DNA of 59,749 nucleotides from Actinomycetota bacterium (lineage in GTDB: Bacteria > Actinomycetota > Acidimicrobiia > Acidimicrobiales > JAMCPL01): NCBI GenBank assembly GCA_023379675.1, contig JAMCPL010000018.1, positions 1-59,749 of the forward strand. Direction: 5' to 3'. Under the pieces are notes generated by a model that did not search any database, had not been told where the DNA came from, and was given only the letters and a program-made list of their open reading frames with translations. Shown here one piece after another: positions 43,292-53,046 of this stretch (the stretch's first letter is position 1; each line of letters starts with the position of its first letter). Both the position numbers and the translations under genes were made by a program.

Positions 43292-44194
43292 GTGATCCCG
43301 GTGGACAGACATGTGCCTTGCCCCACGTACAGCATCGTAGTACCGGCATTCAACGAAGAACGTTACATCGGCGACTGCCTGCGTTCGCTTGCAAGTCAAG
43401 AGTTTACCGGTGACTACGAGATAATCGTAGTCGACAACAACAGCACCGACAGCACTGCAGGCATAGCGCGCGCATCTGGCGCTACGGTCGTCCAGGAAGC
43501 CATGCCTGGGGTCTGCTCCGCTCGACAGCGCGGTACCGAGGTAGCTCGTGGAGAGATCATAATCTCGACCGATGCGGATACGACGTTCCAAAGCAACTGG
43601 CTGGCAAGCATCGACAGGACATTCGACCAGAATCCAGAATGCATCGCAGTGGCCGGTCCGTGTCGTTTCGACGGCGGACCTTGGTGGAGCGCCGTGTACC
43701 CGCGATTGCTGTTTGGCGCCGTGTACCTTGTGTACCTGATCACTGGGTACGTATTCTACGTAAGTGCAACCAACATAGCATTCCGTAAGAGTGCATGGTC
43801 CGGCTACAACACAAACATGACCCAGGGAGGTGATGAGGTTGACCTCCTGCGACGGCTGAGATCAAAAGGAAGGGTCATCTTCAGCCTGCATAATCCAAGT
43901 TTCACATCCTCGCGGCGCCTCAAACGTGGCCTGTTCTACAATTTGTTGGTCAGTTTCGTTTTCTACTACCTGCTCACCTACTGGATAAACCGTATCGCTG
44001 GACGTTGCGTGATAAAGAATGCGCCGGCATTTCGTGATGACCCGGCGCCGAAGCCTGTCTGGTACTGGCCGAGCCGTGCCGCCATCGCCGTAGTCGCCGC
44101 CCTGTTCATGCTGTTCCCTGGCCGCTATGTCGTGGACTTCGGCTTTGGCACTGTGATCGAACCAGTATTCGATGCCGTCCGTCGCCTTTTCTGA
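43292..44194 (+). CDS. GT2-family glycosyltransferase with membrane segments
   Basis: A 300-residue inverting glycosyltransferase. The GT-A core is clear: YSIVVPAFNEERYIGDCLRSL, IIVVDNNSTDST, the metal-binding DAD in IISTDADTTFQ, and a QGGDEVDLLRRL acceptor-side motif. Hydrophobic segments lie at about 130-155 (LLFGAVYLVYLITGYVFYV), 215-235 and 262-280, so the enzyme is membrane-associated. Start is the GTG at 43292; a GTG three codons later (43301) is possible, because TATAGT at 43285 would place initiation near it. It lies about 95 bases before a polysaccharide deacetylase gene on the same strand and may build the polymer that enzyme modifies. Confidence 0.9.
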   Translation: MIPVDRHVPCPTYSIVVPAFNEERYIGDCLRSLASQEFTGDYEIIVVDNNSTDSTAGIARASGATVVQEAMPGVCSARQRGTEVARGEIIISTDADTTFQSNWLASIDRTFDQNPECIAVAGPCRFDGGPWWSAVYPRLLFGAVYLVYLITGYVFYVSATNIAFRKSAWSGYNTNMTQGGDEVDLLRRLRSKGRVIFSLHNPSFTSSRRLKRGLFYNLLVSFVFYYLLTYWINRIAGRCVIKNAPAFRDDPAPKPVWYWPSRAAIAVVAALFMLFPGRYVVDFGFGTVIEPVFDAVRRLF

Positions 44195-44289
44195 TCACGG
44201 GAAGACACCGGAGACGCTGGTTGACCGCTGCATCCGTGCGGTCACTGCGGATCCCGCTCACCGGTTGCCAAGAGAAGAAGGGGATCGGC

Positions 44290-45033
44290 GTGATTAGGGC
44301 TGCACTGGGTGGTACGGCATTGGTCGCAGCGGTATCTGGAGGGTGTTACTGGATATTCATGTCGCCATACTCACAGATCCAGGGCGAGTTCCCCTACCGG
44401 AAGGAAGGTGGCACTGGAGAGGAGGAGAAAGTGGTTGCGCTTACCTTCGACGATGGACCCAACGAACCGTACACCTCGCAGATAGCAACGTTTCTCGACG
44501 AGCGTGGCATAAAGGCGACGTTCTTCCAACCGGGAGCGTGCGTAGAGCGTTACCCTGAGGTGACAACCAGCCTCGCACGGTCAGGGCACGTCATCGGCAG
44601 CCATGCCTACTCCCACCAGTTCGGCAGGTATCTTACACTCCGCAGCGTATCCCATGAGATCGAACAGTCTGATGCCGTCTTTGCCCGTCACCTCGGCATG
44701 TTGCCAGCGCTCTACCGGCCTCCTTGGCTACTGCGTATGCCTGGAGTACTCGGGCATCTTCGCAGCTGCTCGTTGCAGCCCGTGTCCGGCGAATTCTGCC
44801 ATGCACTGGAGATATTCCAGCCCAGTCCAGCACGGATAGCCCAGCGCGCAGTTGCCAAGGCAAGGCCAGGAAGCATTATCATATTCCATGACGGCTTCGA
44901 TGCCAGGGGCGGGAATCGCTCGCAAACGGTGGAAGCGGTCAAGCTCACCGTTGATCGGCTTGCTGGTTCCGGCTACCGGTTTGCCACAGTGGACAGCCTG
45001 CTTGGCGTTCCGGCATACCGCCATTCTCCATGA
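44290..45033 (+). CDS. Polysaccharide deacetylase (NodB domain), membrane-anchored
   Basis: A 247-residue carbohydrate esterase 4 protein. The GTG at 44290 has AAGGGG six bases upstream and puts a signal anchor (IRAALGGTALVAAVSGGCYWIF) at the N-terminus; an in-frame TTG at 44221 would add 23 residues. The NodB motifs are VVALTFDDGPNEP (catalytic Asp and metal Asp), GSHAYSH (metal His pair), LYRPPW and the late IIIFHDG. It would remove N-acetyl groups from an extracytoplasmic glycan such as peptidoglycan or a secreted polymer. It follows the GT2 gene. Confidence 0.9.
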   Translation: MIRAALGGTALVAAVSGGCYWIFMSPYSQIQGEFPYRKEGGTGEEEKVVALTFDDGPNEPYTSQIATFLDERGIKATFFQPGACVERYPEVTTSLARSGHVIGSHAYSHQFGRYLTLRSVSHEIEQSDAVFARHLGMLPALYRPPWLLRMPGVLGHLRSCSLQPVSGEFCHALEIFQPSPARIAQRAVAKARPGSIIIFHDGFDARGGNRSQTVEAVKLTVDRLAGSGYRFATVDSLLGVPAYRHSP

Positions 45034-45060
45034 GCCTCTCACCACCGGCCACTGAGCCTC

Positions 45061-46254
45061 TTAAGACCAAGGGGCATACTGGAATCCCTGAGGCGCGCTG
45101 TGCCCACCAGGCCCGGATACCGCTCCGGTGGATGCCTTGCCCAGTTTCCCGCCAAGCTTCGCCAGCGCGGAAAGGGCCTGCGCCAGGGAAGTAACCGGGA
45201 CAACTCTCAGCGTTTTCGATGCAACCGACATGGCGCTCCTGTACTCGGCCTTGGGAACAATGAATACTGACGCGCCTCCGCGTTCCACGGCAATGGTCTT
45301 CTCTCTCACGCCGCCCACCGGACCCACGGCGCCGTTTGGTCGTATGGTACCGGTCGCAGCAACCACCTTACCACCGGTCAAGTCCCCGCCGGCCAACTCG
45401 TCAAGGATGCCAAGGGTGAAAGCAAGGCCCGCAGATGGACCACCAATGGAACCGGTGGAAATCCCGATACCGAACGGCATCGCATACAGCCCTTGCGTAT
45501 ACGGAGCTATGCCGAGAAAGCCAACCTTCTTCCCACCTACTGTCCTGCCCGCAAGCTTCACCTTCACTTGACGGTAAGCAGGGTGGCTGAGTTCCGAGCC
45601 GTTGCCAGCCACCAAGTCACCGATAGTAGTTACGGTAAGTTCGACCGTACTGCCAGGACTGGCAGCCGCAATCTTGCTTGCCAGCACGGGCGCGGTGGTC
45701 ACCGTCTCCCCGTTGACCGCGGTCACCACATCTCCCGGAGCGAGCTTACCCCATGCCGGAGCGGGCTTGAGAACCATCCACACCACTGCACCAGCATTGT
45801 GCTCGGGAACGCTATAACCCATCTGCCGTAGTGCCTCCACCCTGGCGGTCAGCTTCGACTCGATCATCTCCACTTCCGCTTCACCGCCCAGCTCGCTGGA
45901 TGGACCCGGCCCAGTCAATTCGCCGGCTTGGATCAGCGCAGTATGCGGCTCGAACATGTCTATGATATAGCCAAGTAAGTTTACACGGGTAACATCCACA
46001 TCAGTCATGAGCATCTCGCCATCCAGCCGGCTTGCCTTTCCGTGCGGCAAGGTGACAAGCTTGGAAACAGGCAGTGCCTGTCCGGGGGTGAGACTGTAGT
46101 AAGGCATCTCGACCAGCGATGCCGCAATTACCACCAACGACAGTACAAGTATCACAGCACCCGAGGCAACCAGCCAATGCATCGTCTTACGTGGTAGTGC
46201 CCTGCCTCCATGCCTCTGGAGACTGGTCAAGCTCCGGCTGTCCCTCACAGCCAC
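45061..46254 (-). CDS. PDZ and Lon-type (S16) membrane protease, YlbL family
   Basis: From GTG at 46254 this is a 397-residue protein with one N-terminal helix (WLVASGAVILVLSLVVIAASL), a PDZ-like domain (about 185-245, APAWGKLAPGDVVTAVNGE) and a C-terminal Lon-type protease domain. The catalytic Ser is in GGPSAGLAFTLGILDEL and the Lys in VGGVREKTIAVERGG. The family is anchored to the membrane with an external protease. The open frame reaches 46473 but its first part overlaps the MreB-like gene; an ATG at 46182 right before the helix is another candidate start. The C-terminal tail is Gly/Ser-rich. Confidence 0.88.
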   Translation of the reverse strand: MAVRDSRSLTSLQRHGGRALPRKTMHWLVASGAVILVLSLVVIAASLVEMPYYSLTPGQALPVSKLVTLPHGKASRLDGEMLMTDVDVTRVNLLGYIIDMFEPHTALIQAGELTGPGPSSELGGEAEVEMIESKLTARVEALRQMGYSVPEHNAGAVVWMVLKPAPAWGKLAPGDVVTAVNGETVTTAPVLASKIAAASPGSTVELTVTTIGDLVAGNGSELSHPAYRQVKVKLAGRTVGGKKVGFLGIAPYTQGLYAMPFGIGISTGSIGGPSAGLAFTLGILDELAGGDLTGGKVVAATGTIRPNGAVGPVGGVREKTIAVERGGASVFIVPKAEYRSAMSVASKTLRVVPVTSLAQALSALAKLGGKLGKASTGAVSGPGGHSAPQGFQYAPWS

Positions 46255-46306
46255 GATGCCTGTACCGTTTCCCGTGGAGTGCGTGCCCCGATGGGCAACC
46301 TGGCGG

Positions 46307-47320
46307 TCATTCGCACCGCATAGCCACCTGTTCAAACAAGTCCCTTGAGTGATCAGTGATCTGCAGCAGCCTGGCGCCACCTTCGACGATACAGGTCTGG
46401 GGATCGCCGGGCACAGCAACCGCCAGATCCAGCTTACGTCCGATCCATCCGGCAAAACCATCCATCTTGGCAATACCCCCGATGAGCAGCAGGCCTCTTG
46501 CGGTCAAATCGTAAGCCAATTCCGGCGGTATCTTGGCGATGCAACCAGCAACGGCGTCGAAGATCATGTTCAACACCTCCAGACAGATCGCATATATGTC
46601 AGCAGACTTCACCACGACAGTCACCTGCCGCCCACTGGATGCGTCACGACCCATCACCTCAACCGCCTCATGTGCTGGGGTATCCGTGGCGGAACCGACC
46701 ATGAGCCGGATCTCCGCAGACACCCGGGAGCTCACTATGATACCCCGATCCTGCCGCAGAAACGTCCTTATCGCCCCATCCATGTAGTCGCCCCCAACGC
46801 GTATCTCCTCGTAATCTATTATCCCCCCAAGAGATACCGCAGATACGCAGGTCTTTCCTGCACCAGCGTCCACCACCATGGCGCCCATGGCATCGTCAAT
46901 GGATATTCCTGCCGAGATGGAAGCGGCTACGGCCTCGGATACGAACCGTACCGAGGATGCTCCAGAGCGCCTCAAGGCGTCTCGCACTGCACGCCTCTCC
47001 AGGGAAGATGAGGACGGCGAGATACAGGTGAGCACCCTGGCTCTGTTCAGTCGGGCCACACCACACCCTCTGAGCACCAGTCTCGTTAGCGAACCCAAAG
47101 CCCCCATGTCCGCAATAGCGCCGCCTTCCACCGGCCTCTTGGCCGCCAACGAACCAGGATCCTCCGAAAGCATGCGGAGACCATTTTCCCCTATGGCGAC
47201 CACTTCCTTCGTAGCAACGTCGTATACAACCAGAGATGGCTCACGGAATACCACGCCTTTCCCGGGGATGCACGCAACCACGTTCTGGCTTCCGATGTCC
47301 AGCACGATGTCAATCGCCAA
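46307..47320 (-). CDS. MreB-like actin-family protein
   Basis: A 337-residue member of the MreB/actin ATPase family. Phosphate-1 (DIVLDIGSQNVVACIPGKGVV), EPSLVVYDVATKEVVAIG, the phosphate-2 region MVVDAGAGKTCVSAVSLGG and the adenosine region ARGLLLIGGIAKMDGFAGWI are visible. The TTG start at 47320 is fixed by GGAGG five bases upstream. MreB organises lateral wall synthesis in rods. No mreC or mreD follows; the next gene is a PDZ/Lon protease. It is divergent enough from canonical MreB (AGAGKT, GSQN) that a specialised role is possible. Confidence 0.85.
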   Translation of the reverse strand: MAIDIVLDIGSQNVVACIPGKGVVFREPSLVVYDVATKEVVAIGENGLRMLSEDPGSLAAKRPVEGGAIADMGALGSLTRLVLRGCGVARLNRARVLTCISPSSSSLERRAVRDALRRSGASSVRFVSEAVAASISAGISIDDAMGAMVVDAGAGKTCVSAVSLGGIIDYEEIRVGGDYMDGAIRTFLRQDRGIIVSSRVSAEIRLMVGSATDTPAHEAVEVMGRDASSGRQVTVVVKSADIYAICLEVLNMIFDAVAGCIAKIPPELAYDLTARGLLLIGGIAKMDGFAGWIGRKLDLAVAVPGDPQTCIVEGGARLLQITDHSRDLFEQVAMRCE

Positions 47321-47455
47321 CGGTACCTCCTACACGCTCTCCTGGTGACTCCGAATGAATGAGGATGAGTCTATAACCTCTTGAAGCGCAGTCCTCTGCA
47401 GGCAACGGCATAGATATCCTTTACTCCGGAAAACACTGCAAATTCCGATGCGCAT

Positions 47456-48355
47456 TCATGGATGCCCATGTAAGCGGGACAGCACAGCGGCCAGCTTGCA
47501 CGGATCATGGAGCGGCTTACCTCCTCTGGCAACATCCTCCAGCACCACCGGTATGCCAAGGCAATCCAGGGCGCCCAGGGGGAGCCACCCAGGATCTGCC
47601 AGCACTAAATCCACTTCAATTCCATGCTCATGCAATGCCAGCACATGCGCCGCAACATCGTAACCATCTGTCTCTCCGCTCTGCTCCCTGAGATTTGTCA
47701 CATAGATACGCTGCCCCTGGGTAGCGGATATCTCTTTGGCAATCGCCGGTATACCGGCAGCCGCGATGATACTCGTATACAATGACCCGGGACCTATGAT
47801 CACTTGGTCCGCATGGCAGATAGCCGAGAGCGCCTCGGCAGGAACATCTGGGTCCGGTGGAAGCATGGTGAGGCGCAGTATCGATCCGGCGGCCATAACA
47901 GCACTCTGGCCTTTCACCTCGCCATTTGCGGTCTCTGCAATCAATACAACCGGCTGGAGCGCAGCGGGAACGACTCGCCCACAGGCACCGAGCAGCTGAC
48001 CTGCCTCATCCAAGGCAAGCTGGAGATCGCCATATCGCTCGAAGAGGGCGGCAAGTATAAGGTTGCCAAGCGCGTGCCCGGCCAACTCGCCAGCATGAAA
48101 ACGATGATCGAAAAGCTGGGCGAGGTGCGACTCTTCATCGGCCAGGGCTACAAGACATTTACGAAGATCCCCTGGCGGGATGGTTCCCAACACTTCCCTA
48201 AGCCTTCCCGAAGAACCCCCATCGTCTGCCACCGAAACAATCCCGCATATGTCCCCGGCATAACCTCTCAAGGCACTCAAGGTCACCGATAGGCCATGGC
48301 CTCCCCCTATGGCCACCACAGACGGCCCTACCACCGGAGCAGGCACCGGCTTCAA
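47456..48355 (-). CDS. yvcK: YvcK/CofD-like gluconeogenesis factor family protein
   Basis: A 299-residue YvcK-family protein that binds UDP-sugars and supports cell-wall synthesis under gluconeogenic growth. Signatures are VAIGGGHGLSVTLSALRGY, VSVADDGGSSGRLREVLG, PPGDLRKCLVAL, and ADQVIIGPGSLYTSIIAAAGIPAIAKEI. Its ATG overlaps the rapZ stop (ATGA). In most actinobacteria whiA follows immediately; here the next gene is the MreB-like gene after 135 bases. Confidence 0.96.
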   Translation of the reverse strand: MKPVPAPVVGPSVVAIGGGHGLSVTLSALRGYAGDICGIVSVADDGGSSGRLREVLGTIPPGDLRKCLVALADEESHLAQLFDHRFHAGELAGHALGNLILAALFERYGDLQLALDEAGQLLGACGRVVPAALQPVVLIAETANGEVKGQSAVMAAGSILRLTMLPPDPDVPAEALSAICHADQVIIGPGSLYTSIIAAAGIPAIAKEISATQGQRIYVTNLREQSGETDGYDVAAHVLALHEHGIEVDLVLADPGWLPLGALDCLGIPVVLEDVARGGKPLHDPCKLAAVLSRLHGHP

Positions 48356-49227
48356 TGGTCGATATCCCTATGAAAAATGCTGACATGGATACCGGGATTC
48401 TGGATTCTCTCCGCCATATCCTGCGCGAGCACTACTGACCGGTGTTTTCCACCGGTACAACCAATGGCAACAGTCACGTACGACTTTCCTTCCCGAAGGT
48501 ACAACGGGAGCACCGAATTGAACAGATCTTCTATCCTGGCCAGCAATGCCTGTGCTTCCGAGCCACCAAGGACATAGTCCCTCACGGGAGCATCCATGCC
48601 GGTGAGGTTCTTCAACCCTTCCACCCAGTACGGATTTGGCAAGAACCTGCAGTCGAACACCATATCGGCATCAAGCGGCACGCCGTATTTGAAGCCGAAA
48701 GACACAACGGTTGCCTGGACAGTACCGCCAACGCCCGACCGGAAACTCTCTATTATCCGCGTACGAAGCTGGTTCACGTTGAGCGCTCCAGACTCTATCA
48801 CGATATCAGCGATATCCTTCACGGGTTCCAGCAGCCTGCGTTCACCTGCAATGGCCTCCTGTATCTTCATGCCTGGGTCGATAGCCGAGATAGGATGGCG
48901 GCGGCGTGTCCCCTCGAATCGCCTTACCAATATCTCGTCTGGCGCATCAAGATACAGCACCTTGACCGGGTAACCCGATGCCTTCAAGGACGCGAGCGAC
49001 CCCAAGACATCATCAATCCTGGCTCCCCCGCCACGCCCTACCACCAGGGCCACCCGGCTGGGTGACAGCCCGCTCTTGCTCAGAGCGGCAGCGGCTTCCG
49101 CCAGCAGGGAAGGAGGCATGTTGTCGATGACATACCACCCTGAGTCCTCCAGGGCATCCGCTACGGTAGATCGCCCTGCACCGGACATTCCGGTGATCAA
49201 GAGATATTCAGTCACGTTCGGTTGCAT
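48352..49227 (-). CDS. rapZ: RNase adapter RapZ / YvcJ nucleotide-binding protein
   Basis: A 291-residue P-loop protein. The nucleotide site ITGMSGAGRSTVADAL (about 12-26) has Arg where many P-loops have Lys, as is usual in actinobacterial members. Later motifs are YVIDNMPPSLL, VLYLDAPDEILVRRFEGTRRRHP, SFGFKYGVPLDADMVFDCRFLPNPYW and the C-terminal VAIGCTGGKHRSVVLAQDMAE. The last is the domain that binds RNA or metabolites in RapZ. In actinobacteria its precise target is unsettled. It lies between uvrC and yvcK, the conserved order. Confidence 0.96.
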   Translation of the reverse strand: MQPNVTEYLLITGMSGAGRSTVADALEDSGWYVIDNMPPSLLAEAAAALSKSGLSPSRVALVVGRGGGARIDDVLGSLASLKASGYPVKVLYLDAPDEILVRRFEGTRRRHPISAIDPGMKIQEAIAGERRLLEPVKDIADIVIESGALNVNQLRTRIIESFRSGVGGTVQATVVSFGFKYGVPLDADMVFDCRFLPNPYWVEGLKNLTGMDAPVRDYVLGGSEAQALLARIEDLFNSVLPLYLREGKSYVTVAIGCTGGKHRSVVLAQDMAERIQNPGIHVSIFHRDIDH

Positions 49228-49380
49228 CGTCCATCACTCTCCGCGGATCCCCTGCACATGGCCTGCGCTGCACGCCATTGCTGGTCACTGCTTTTTGCAC
49301 ATCCAACTCAAGCAACGCCAATGATACGTGCCCACTGCCTGCCCACAGCCGCATCATCACTGCATACCCGCCACGCCCAG

Positions 49381-51621
49381 TCATCGTTGCCCGCCACTAT
49401 AGCGGCCTGCACTCTGACGGCCACCCGGTGTATGAAGTGCCTCGTAAATCCTCATACCTACGTCCTTTGGAAGCCACTCCATCGACTCCAACGCCTCGCT
49501 GCCCATTCCCCTAAGCACTTCGAGAGTGCCGACTTCCGACAGAAGCCGCGCCTTGCGTTTCGGTCCGAGTCCTGGTACTCCATCCAGCACTCCCTCGATC
49601 ATGGCCTTCCCTCTCAGCTTGCGATGGTATGACACTGCAAATCGATGTGACTCATCCCTCGCCCGCTGCAGCAGGAAGAGAGTCTCCGAACCTCTCGGGA
49701 TAGGAACTGGATCAGCCTGTCCGGCCACAAACACCTCCTCAAGACGTTTTGCCAGTGCTGCGACCTTGATCTCACCGGCCAGCCCAAACTCTTCAAGCAC
49801 CTTCAGCCCTACACCAAGCTGCCCCTTCCCGCCGTCAAGCAGGAGAAGATGAGGAGGATAGGAGAACTTGCGCGCTCCTTTAATGGCCGGAATATCCCCT
49901 TCGCTACAAGTTTCCTCCCTTCTGGTCCCAACCCTGCTGGACTGAACACCATGACAACCACCGGTGATGCCCGCGTGAGCTACCAAGTTGGCACTGGCTA
50001 CACGAGTAGCGCCATCATCGTCGGCGGCGCCGGCGGCGCTACCGTCAGCATCAGCATCACCGGCGCCGATGACACCTGGACGCCTTTCCTCCAGCAGCCT
50101 CCCCAACCTACGCCTCAGCACTTCCTCCATTGCAGCAAAATCATTGTTCGATGGCACGTCCCGTAGCCTGAAGCGACGGTACTCGGAAGTCTTGGGTATG
50201 CCATCTTCGAGAACGACCATCGAGGCCACATAGCTGGTACCTTGCAAGTGGCTGGTATCGTAACACTCTATCCGTAGCGGCACCCTGTCCATCCCCAGCC
50301 ACTGCTGCAACTCCTCCAGGGCTCGTGCCATCGTTGCCGGATCTTGCGAGCGCTTCAGCTTGTGCTGGGCCAGCTGGTGCGTCGCGTTCTCCCTGGCTCG
50401 TTCCAGAAGTGCTCTCTTCCTGCCTCTCGACGGCACCCGTATGGCGACGTTGTGCGGCCTCGCACCCATGTAGGCTACCGGGCGAACACCCATGCCTGGA
50501 TGAGTGACGCCGGTGGCGCTGGCTGTGGGAGAAGGTACCACGGGTGATCCGGCGGCAGGCAGGGTAACGGCACCACCGGCCAACGCAACCCGGCTGATAA
50601 GCGCTCGGTACAGGTCTACGTCATCGGGCAGGCAAGGTACGATCACCTCGCTCGGAGCATTGGCGCCTTCCACGGAGGTAACGATACGATCTGCGTCTTC
50701 CGCATACAATCTTTCCAGCGCCTTTCCCACTACATCCCGTTCTGTCCATGCGTCTTCGCGCATCTCTACGATCAACGACCTGCGCCCTACAATCCGCCCC
50801 CGCCTTACGTGCAACACAAACACCGCCGACTCGAACTCTTCACAGGCAACGCCCACGACGTCAATGTTCTCGTTGTTGCCGGCGAATACCATCTGCTCCT
50901 CGGATATCTTCTCTATTGCCTGCAAGCTGTCTCTCAATCTGGCGGCTCTCTCGAACTCCAGGCGATCTGCCGCCGCCTTCATCTCACTTTCCAGCCCCCT
51001 CACCACCGCCCTCGTATCACCAGAGAGGAACGACATCAGCCCCTTGAGATAGCCCGCGTATCGCTCCGAGTCCACAGCTCCTACACACGGGCCGGAACAG
51101 CGCTCTATGTGATATAGAAGACAGGGCGTACCCATCCGCGTATGGCGCACCAACTTCGAATTAGAACATGTTCTTACAGGAAACGTCCTTACCAGCAATG
51201 ACAAGGTATCCCTTACCGCCTTCACATTTGTGTATGGACCGAAATATCGTGTGCCCCGACGGACTTTGCCTCTGGTGACATACGCACCAGGCCATTGCTC
51301 GGATAAGCTCACGGCGAGCCAGGGATAGCTCTTGTCGTCTATTAGTCTCACGTTGAAACGTGGCCGGTAGGTTTTGATGAGAGAGTACTCGAGAAGCAAC
51401 GCCTCCACCTCAGTGGCAACCTGCACCCACTCGACCCTTTCAGCTTGTGCCACCATCTGCGCAGTCTTGGGCAAGAGCGATCCGGTGGTGCCAAAATAGC
51501 TCATGACGCGACTTCTCAGGGACTTCGCCTTACCCACGTAAATGACCCTTCCATCCGCGTCCAAGAACTGGTACGATCCGGGTGCATCAGGGATGCTTCC
51601 TGGTGAAGGTCTTTCTATCAT
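49381..51621 (-). CDS. uvrC: Excinuclease ABC subunit C
   Basis: A 746-residue UvrC, which makes both incisions in nucleotide excision repair. The GIY-YIG nuclease is at residues about 10-90 (APGSYQFLDADGRVIYVGKAKSLRSRV), the UvrB-binding segment near 205-240 (KAAADRLEFERAARLRD), the RNase H-like nuclease starts near 455 (RIECYDTSHLQGT) and the helix-hairpin-helix pair is near the end (VPGLGPKRKARLLSEVG). An insertion of about 70 residues rich in Ala/Asp/Gly (about 510-580) splits the RNase H-like domain before LLLLDGGKGQLGV, making the protein longer than usual. Confidence 0.97.
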   Translation of the reverse strand: MIERPSPGSIPDAPGSYQFLDADGRVIYVGKAKSLRSRVMSYFGTTGSLLPKTAQMVAQAERVEWVQVATEVEALLLEYSLIKTYRPRFNVRLIDDKSYPWLAVSLSEQWPGAYVTRGKVRRGTRYFGPYTNVKAVRDTLSLLVRTFPVRTCSNSKLVRHTRMGTPCLLYHIERCSGPCVGAVDSERYAGYLKGLMSFLSGDTRAVVRGLESEMKAAADRLEFERAARLRDSLQAIEKISEEQMVFAGNNENIDVVGVACEEFESAVFVLHVRRGRIVGRRSLIVEMREDAWTERDVVGKALERLYAEDADRIVTSVEGANAPSEVIVPCLPDDVDLYRALISRVALAGGAVTLPAAGSPVVPSPTASATGVTHPGMGVRPVAYMGARPHNVAIRVPSRGRKRALLERARENATHQLAQHKLKRSQDPATMARALEELQQWLGMDRVPLRIECYDTSHLQGTSYVASMVVLEDGIPKTSEYRRFRLRDVPSNNDFAAMEEVLRRRLGRLLEERRPGVIGAGDADADGSAAGAADDDGATRVASANLVAHAGITGGCHGVQSSRVGTRREETCSEGDIPAIKGARKFSYPPHLLLLDGGKGQLGVGLKVLEEFGLAGEIKVAALAKRLEEVFVAGQADPVPIPRGSETLFLLQRARDESHRFAVSYHRKLRGKAMIEGVLDGVPGLGPKRKARLLSEVGTLEVLRGMGSEALESMEWLPKDVGMRIYEALHTPGGRQSAGRYSGGQR

Positions 51622-51826
51622 TCTTCTACTATGCTACTGTGCAAACTCGAAACGTTCGGTCAAAGAACCTGATGTTGCATCCACACCCCGACGCTGATAG
51701 AGTAAGAAGTACTGACCTGGCGCTACAGTATAGGCCCGGTTTCGAGGTCGACATCCCCGCGAGGGTGGCCAGGCTCCTTCGCCGACCGTAAAATCGAGAC
51801 CCTCCCCAGAAAAGGGGTTCAGGAAA

Positions 51827-52945
51827 ATGATAAGAATCCAACCACCACTAGGTGAAAGTTACACAAATGCATCTCTGGACGATCTGGATGCAAGGATAGG
51901 AAGGGCCCGGCAACGTTTGGGCGACTCTGTGCTCATACTCGGGCATCATTACCAGCGAGATGAAGTCATGAAGTGGGCCGATGCCAGAGGGGACTCCCTG
52001 GCGCTCTCCAGGTTTGCAAGCGCAAGCGACACCGCAAAATACATTGTCTTCTGTGGAGTGCATTTCATGGCTGAAGCGGCAGATATCATTACCAGGCCTG
52101 ACCAGCAAGTCATCCTGCCTGATCTGAATGCCGGCTGTTCGATGGCCGACATGGCTGATACTGAAGACGTTGAGACGGCCTGGAACGACTTCTCTCAAGT
52201 AGCCGACATCGACCGGATCGTACCGATCACCTATATCAATTCAGCCGCAAGTCTGAAGGACTTCGTGGGACGACATGGTGGGTCGGTCTGCACTTCTTCC
52301 AATGCACGAGCGGTGCTGTCATGGGCGCTCCAACTTGACCGGCCCGCCGGGCCGGATCGGGGAAGAAAGGTGCTCTTCGTACCAGACCAGCATCTCGGAC
52401 GTAACACCGCCTACCAGCTTGGCTACGCTGCAACCGATATGGCACTGTACGATCCCAGGATGGACTACGGCGGCCTTGACGAGCAAACCATCAAAGAGCG
52501 CAGCATCCTACTCTGGAAAGGACACTGCTCGGTACACCAGCGATTCACGGTGGATCAAGTCAACGCTTTCCGCCAGCGGAACCCTGAGGGTATAGTGGTG
52601 GTTCACCCCGAGTGTCCTCACGAAGTAGTGGAACTTGCAGATGCAGTTGGGTCGACCGACTTCATCATCAAAACCATCAATGAGGCGGCGGAAGGAACAG
52701 CAATAGCCGTAGGTACCGAGATACACCTGGTCAATCGCTTGGCCAACGAGTACCCAGAAAAAAAGGTTGAATCTCTCGATCCCCTGGTATGCCCCTGCTC
52801 GACAATGTTCAGGATCGATCCTCCGCACCTGTGCTGGATACTTGAAGGACTGGTGGACGGTGAGGTCCGCAACCAGATCACAGTCGACGAAGATGTGGCC
52901 GACGGTGCCAGGATCGCGCTGGACAGGATGTTATCGATAAGCTAG
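51827..52945 (+). CDS. nadA: Quinolinate synthase
   Basis: A 372-residue NadA, which condenses iminoaspartate with dihydroxyacetone phosphate to quinolinate for NAD synthesis. The three cluster cysteines appear in LNAGCSMADMAD, VVHPECPHEV and VCPCSTM. GHHYQRDEVMKWAD near the N-terminus and GTEIHLVNRLANEYPEKKV further on are family segments. Length is typical of the long form. It stands alone, without nadB or nadC nearby, divergent from uvrC and convergent with the aminopeptidase. A purine-rich AGGAAA directly before the ATG is the only ribosome site. Confidence 0.96.
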   Translation: MIRIQPPLGESYTNASLDDLDARIGRARQRLGDSVLILGHHYQRDEVMKWADARGDSLALSRFASASDTAKYIVFCGVHFMAEAADIITRPDQQVILPDLNAGCSMADMADTEDVETAWNDFSQVADIDRIVPITYINSAASLKDFVGRHGGSVCTSSNARAVLSWALQLDRPAGPDRGRKVLFVPDQHLGRNTAYQLGYAATDMALYDPRMDYGGLDEQTIKERSILLWKGHCSVHQRFTVDQVNAFRQRNPEGIVVVHPECPHEVVELADAVGSTDFIIKTINEAAEGTAIAVGTEIHLVNRLANEYPEKKVESLDPLVCPCSTMFRIDPPHLCWILEGLVDGEVRNQITVDEDVADGARIALDRMLSIS

Positions 52946-53046
52946 CGGTCCGCCTCGTAAATAGCGTGATGGTATCCGGTCGCTGGTGCGTCATCTGGCA
53001 TCCTTCCCATGGCTCGAGCCAGTGGCTTGCAGGACGGCCTTTGATC

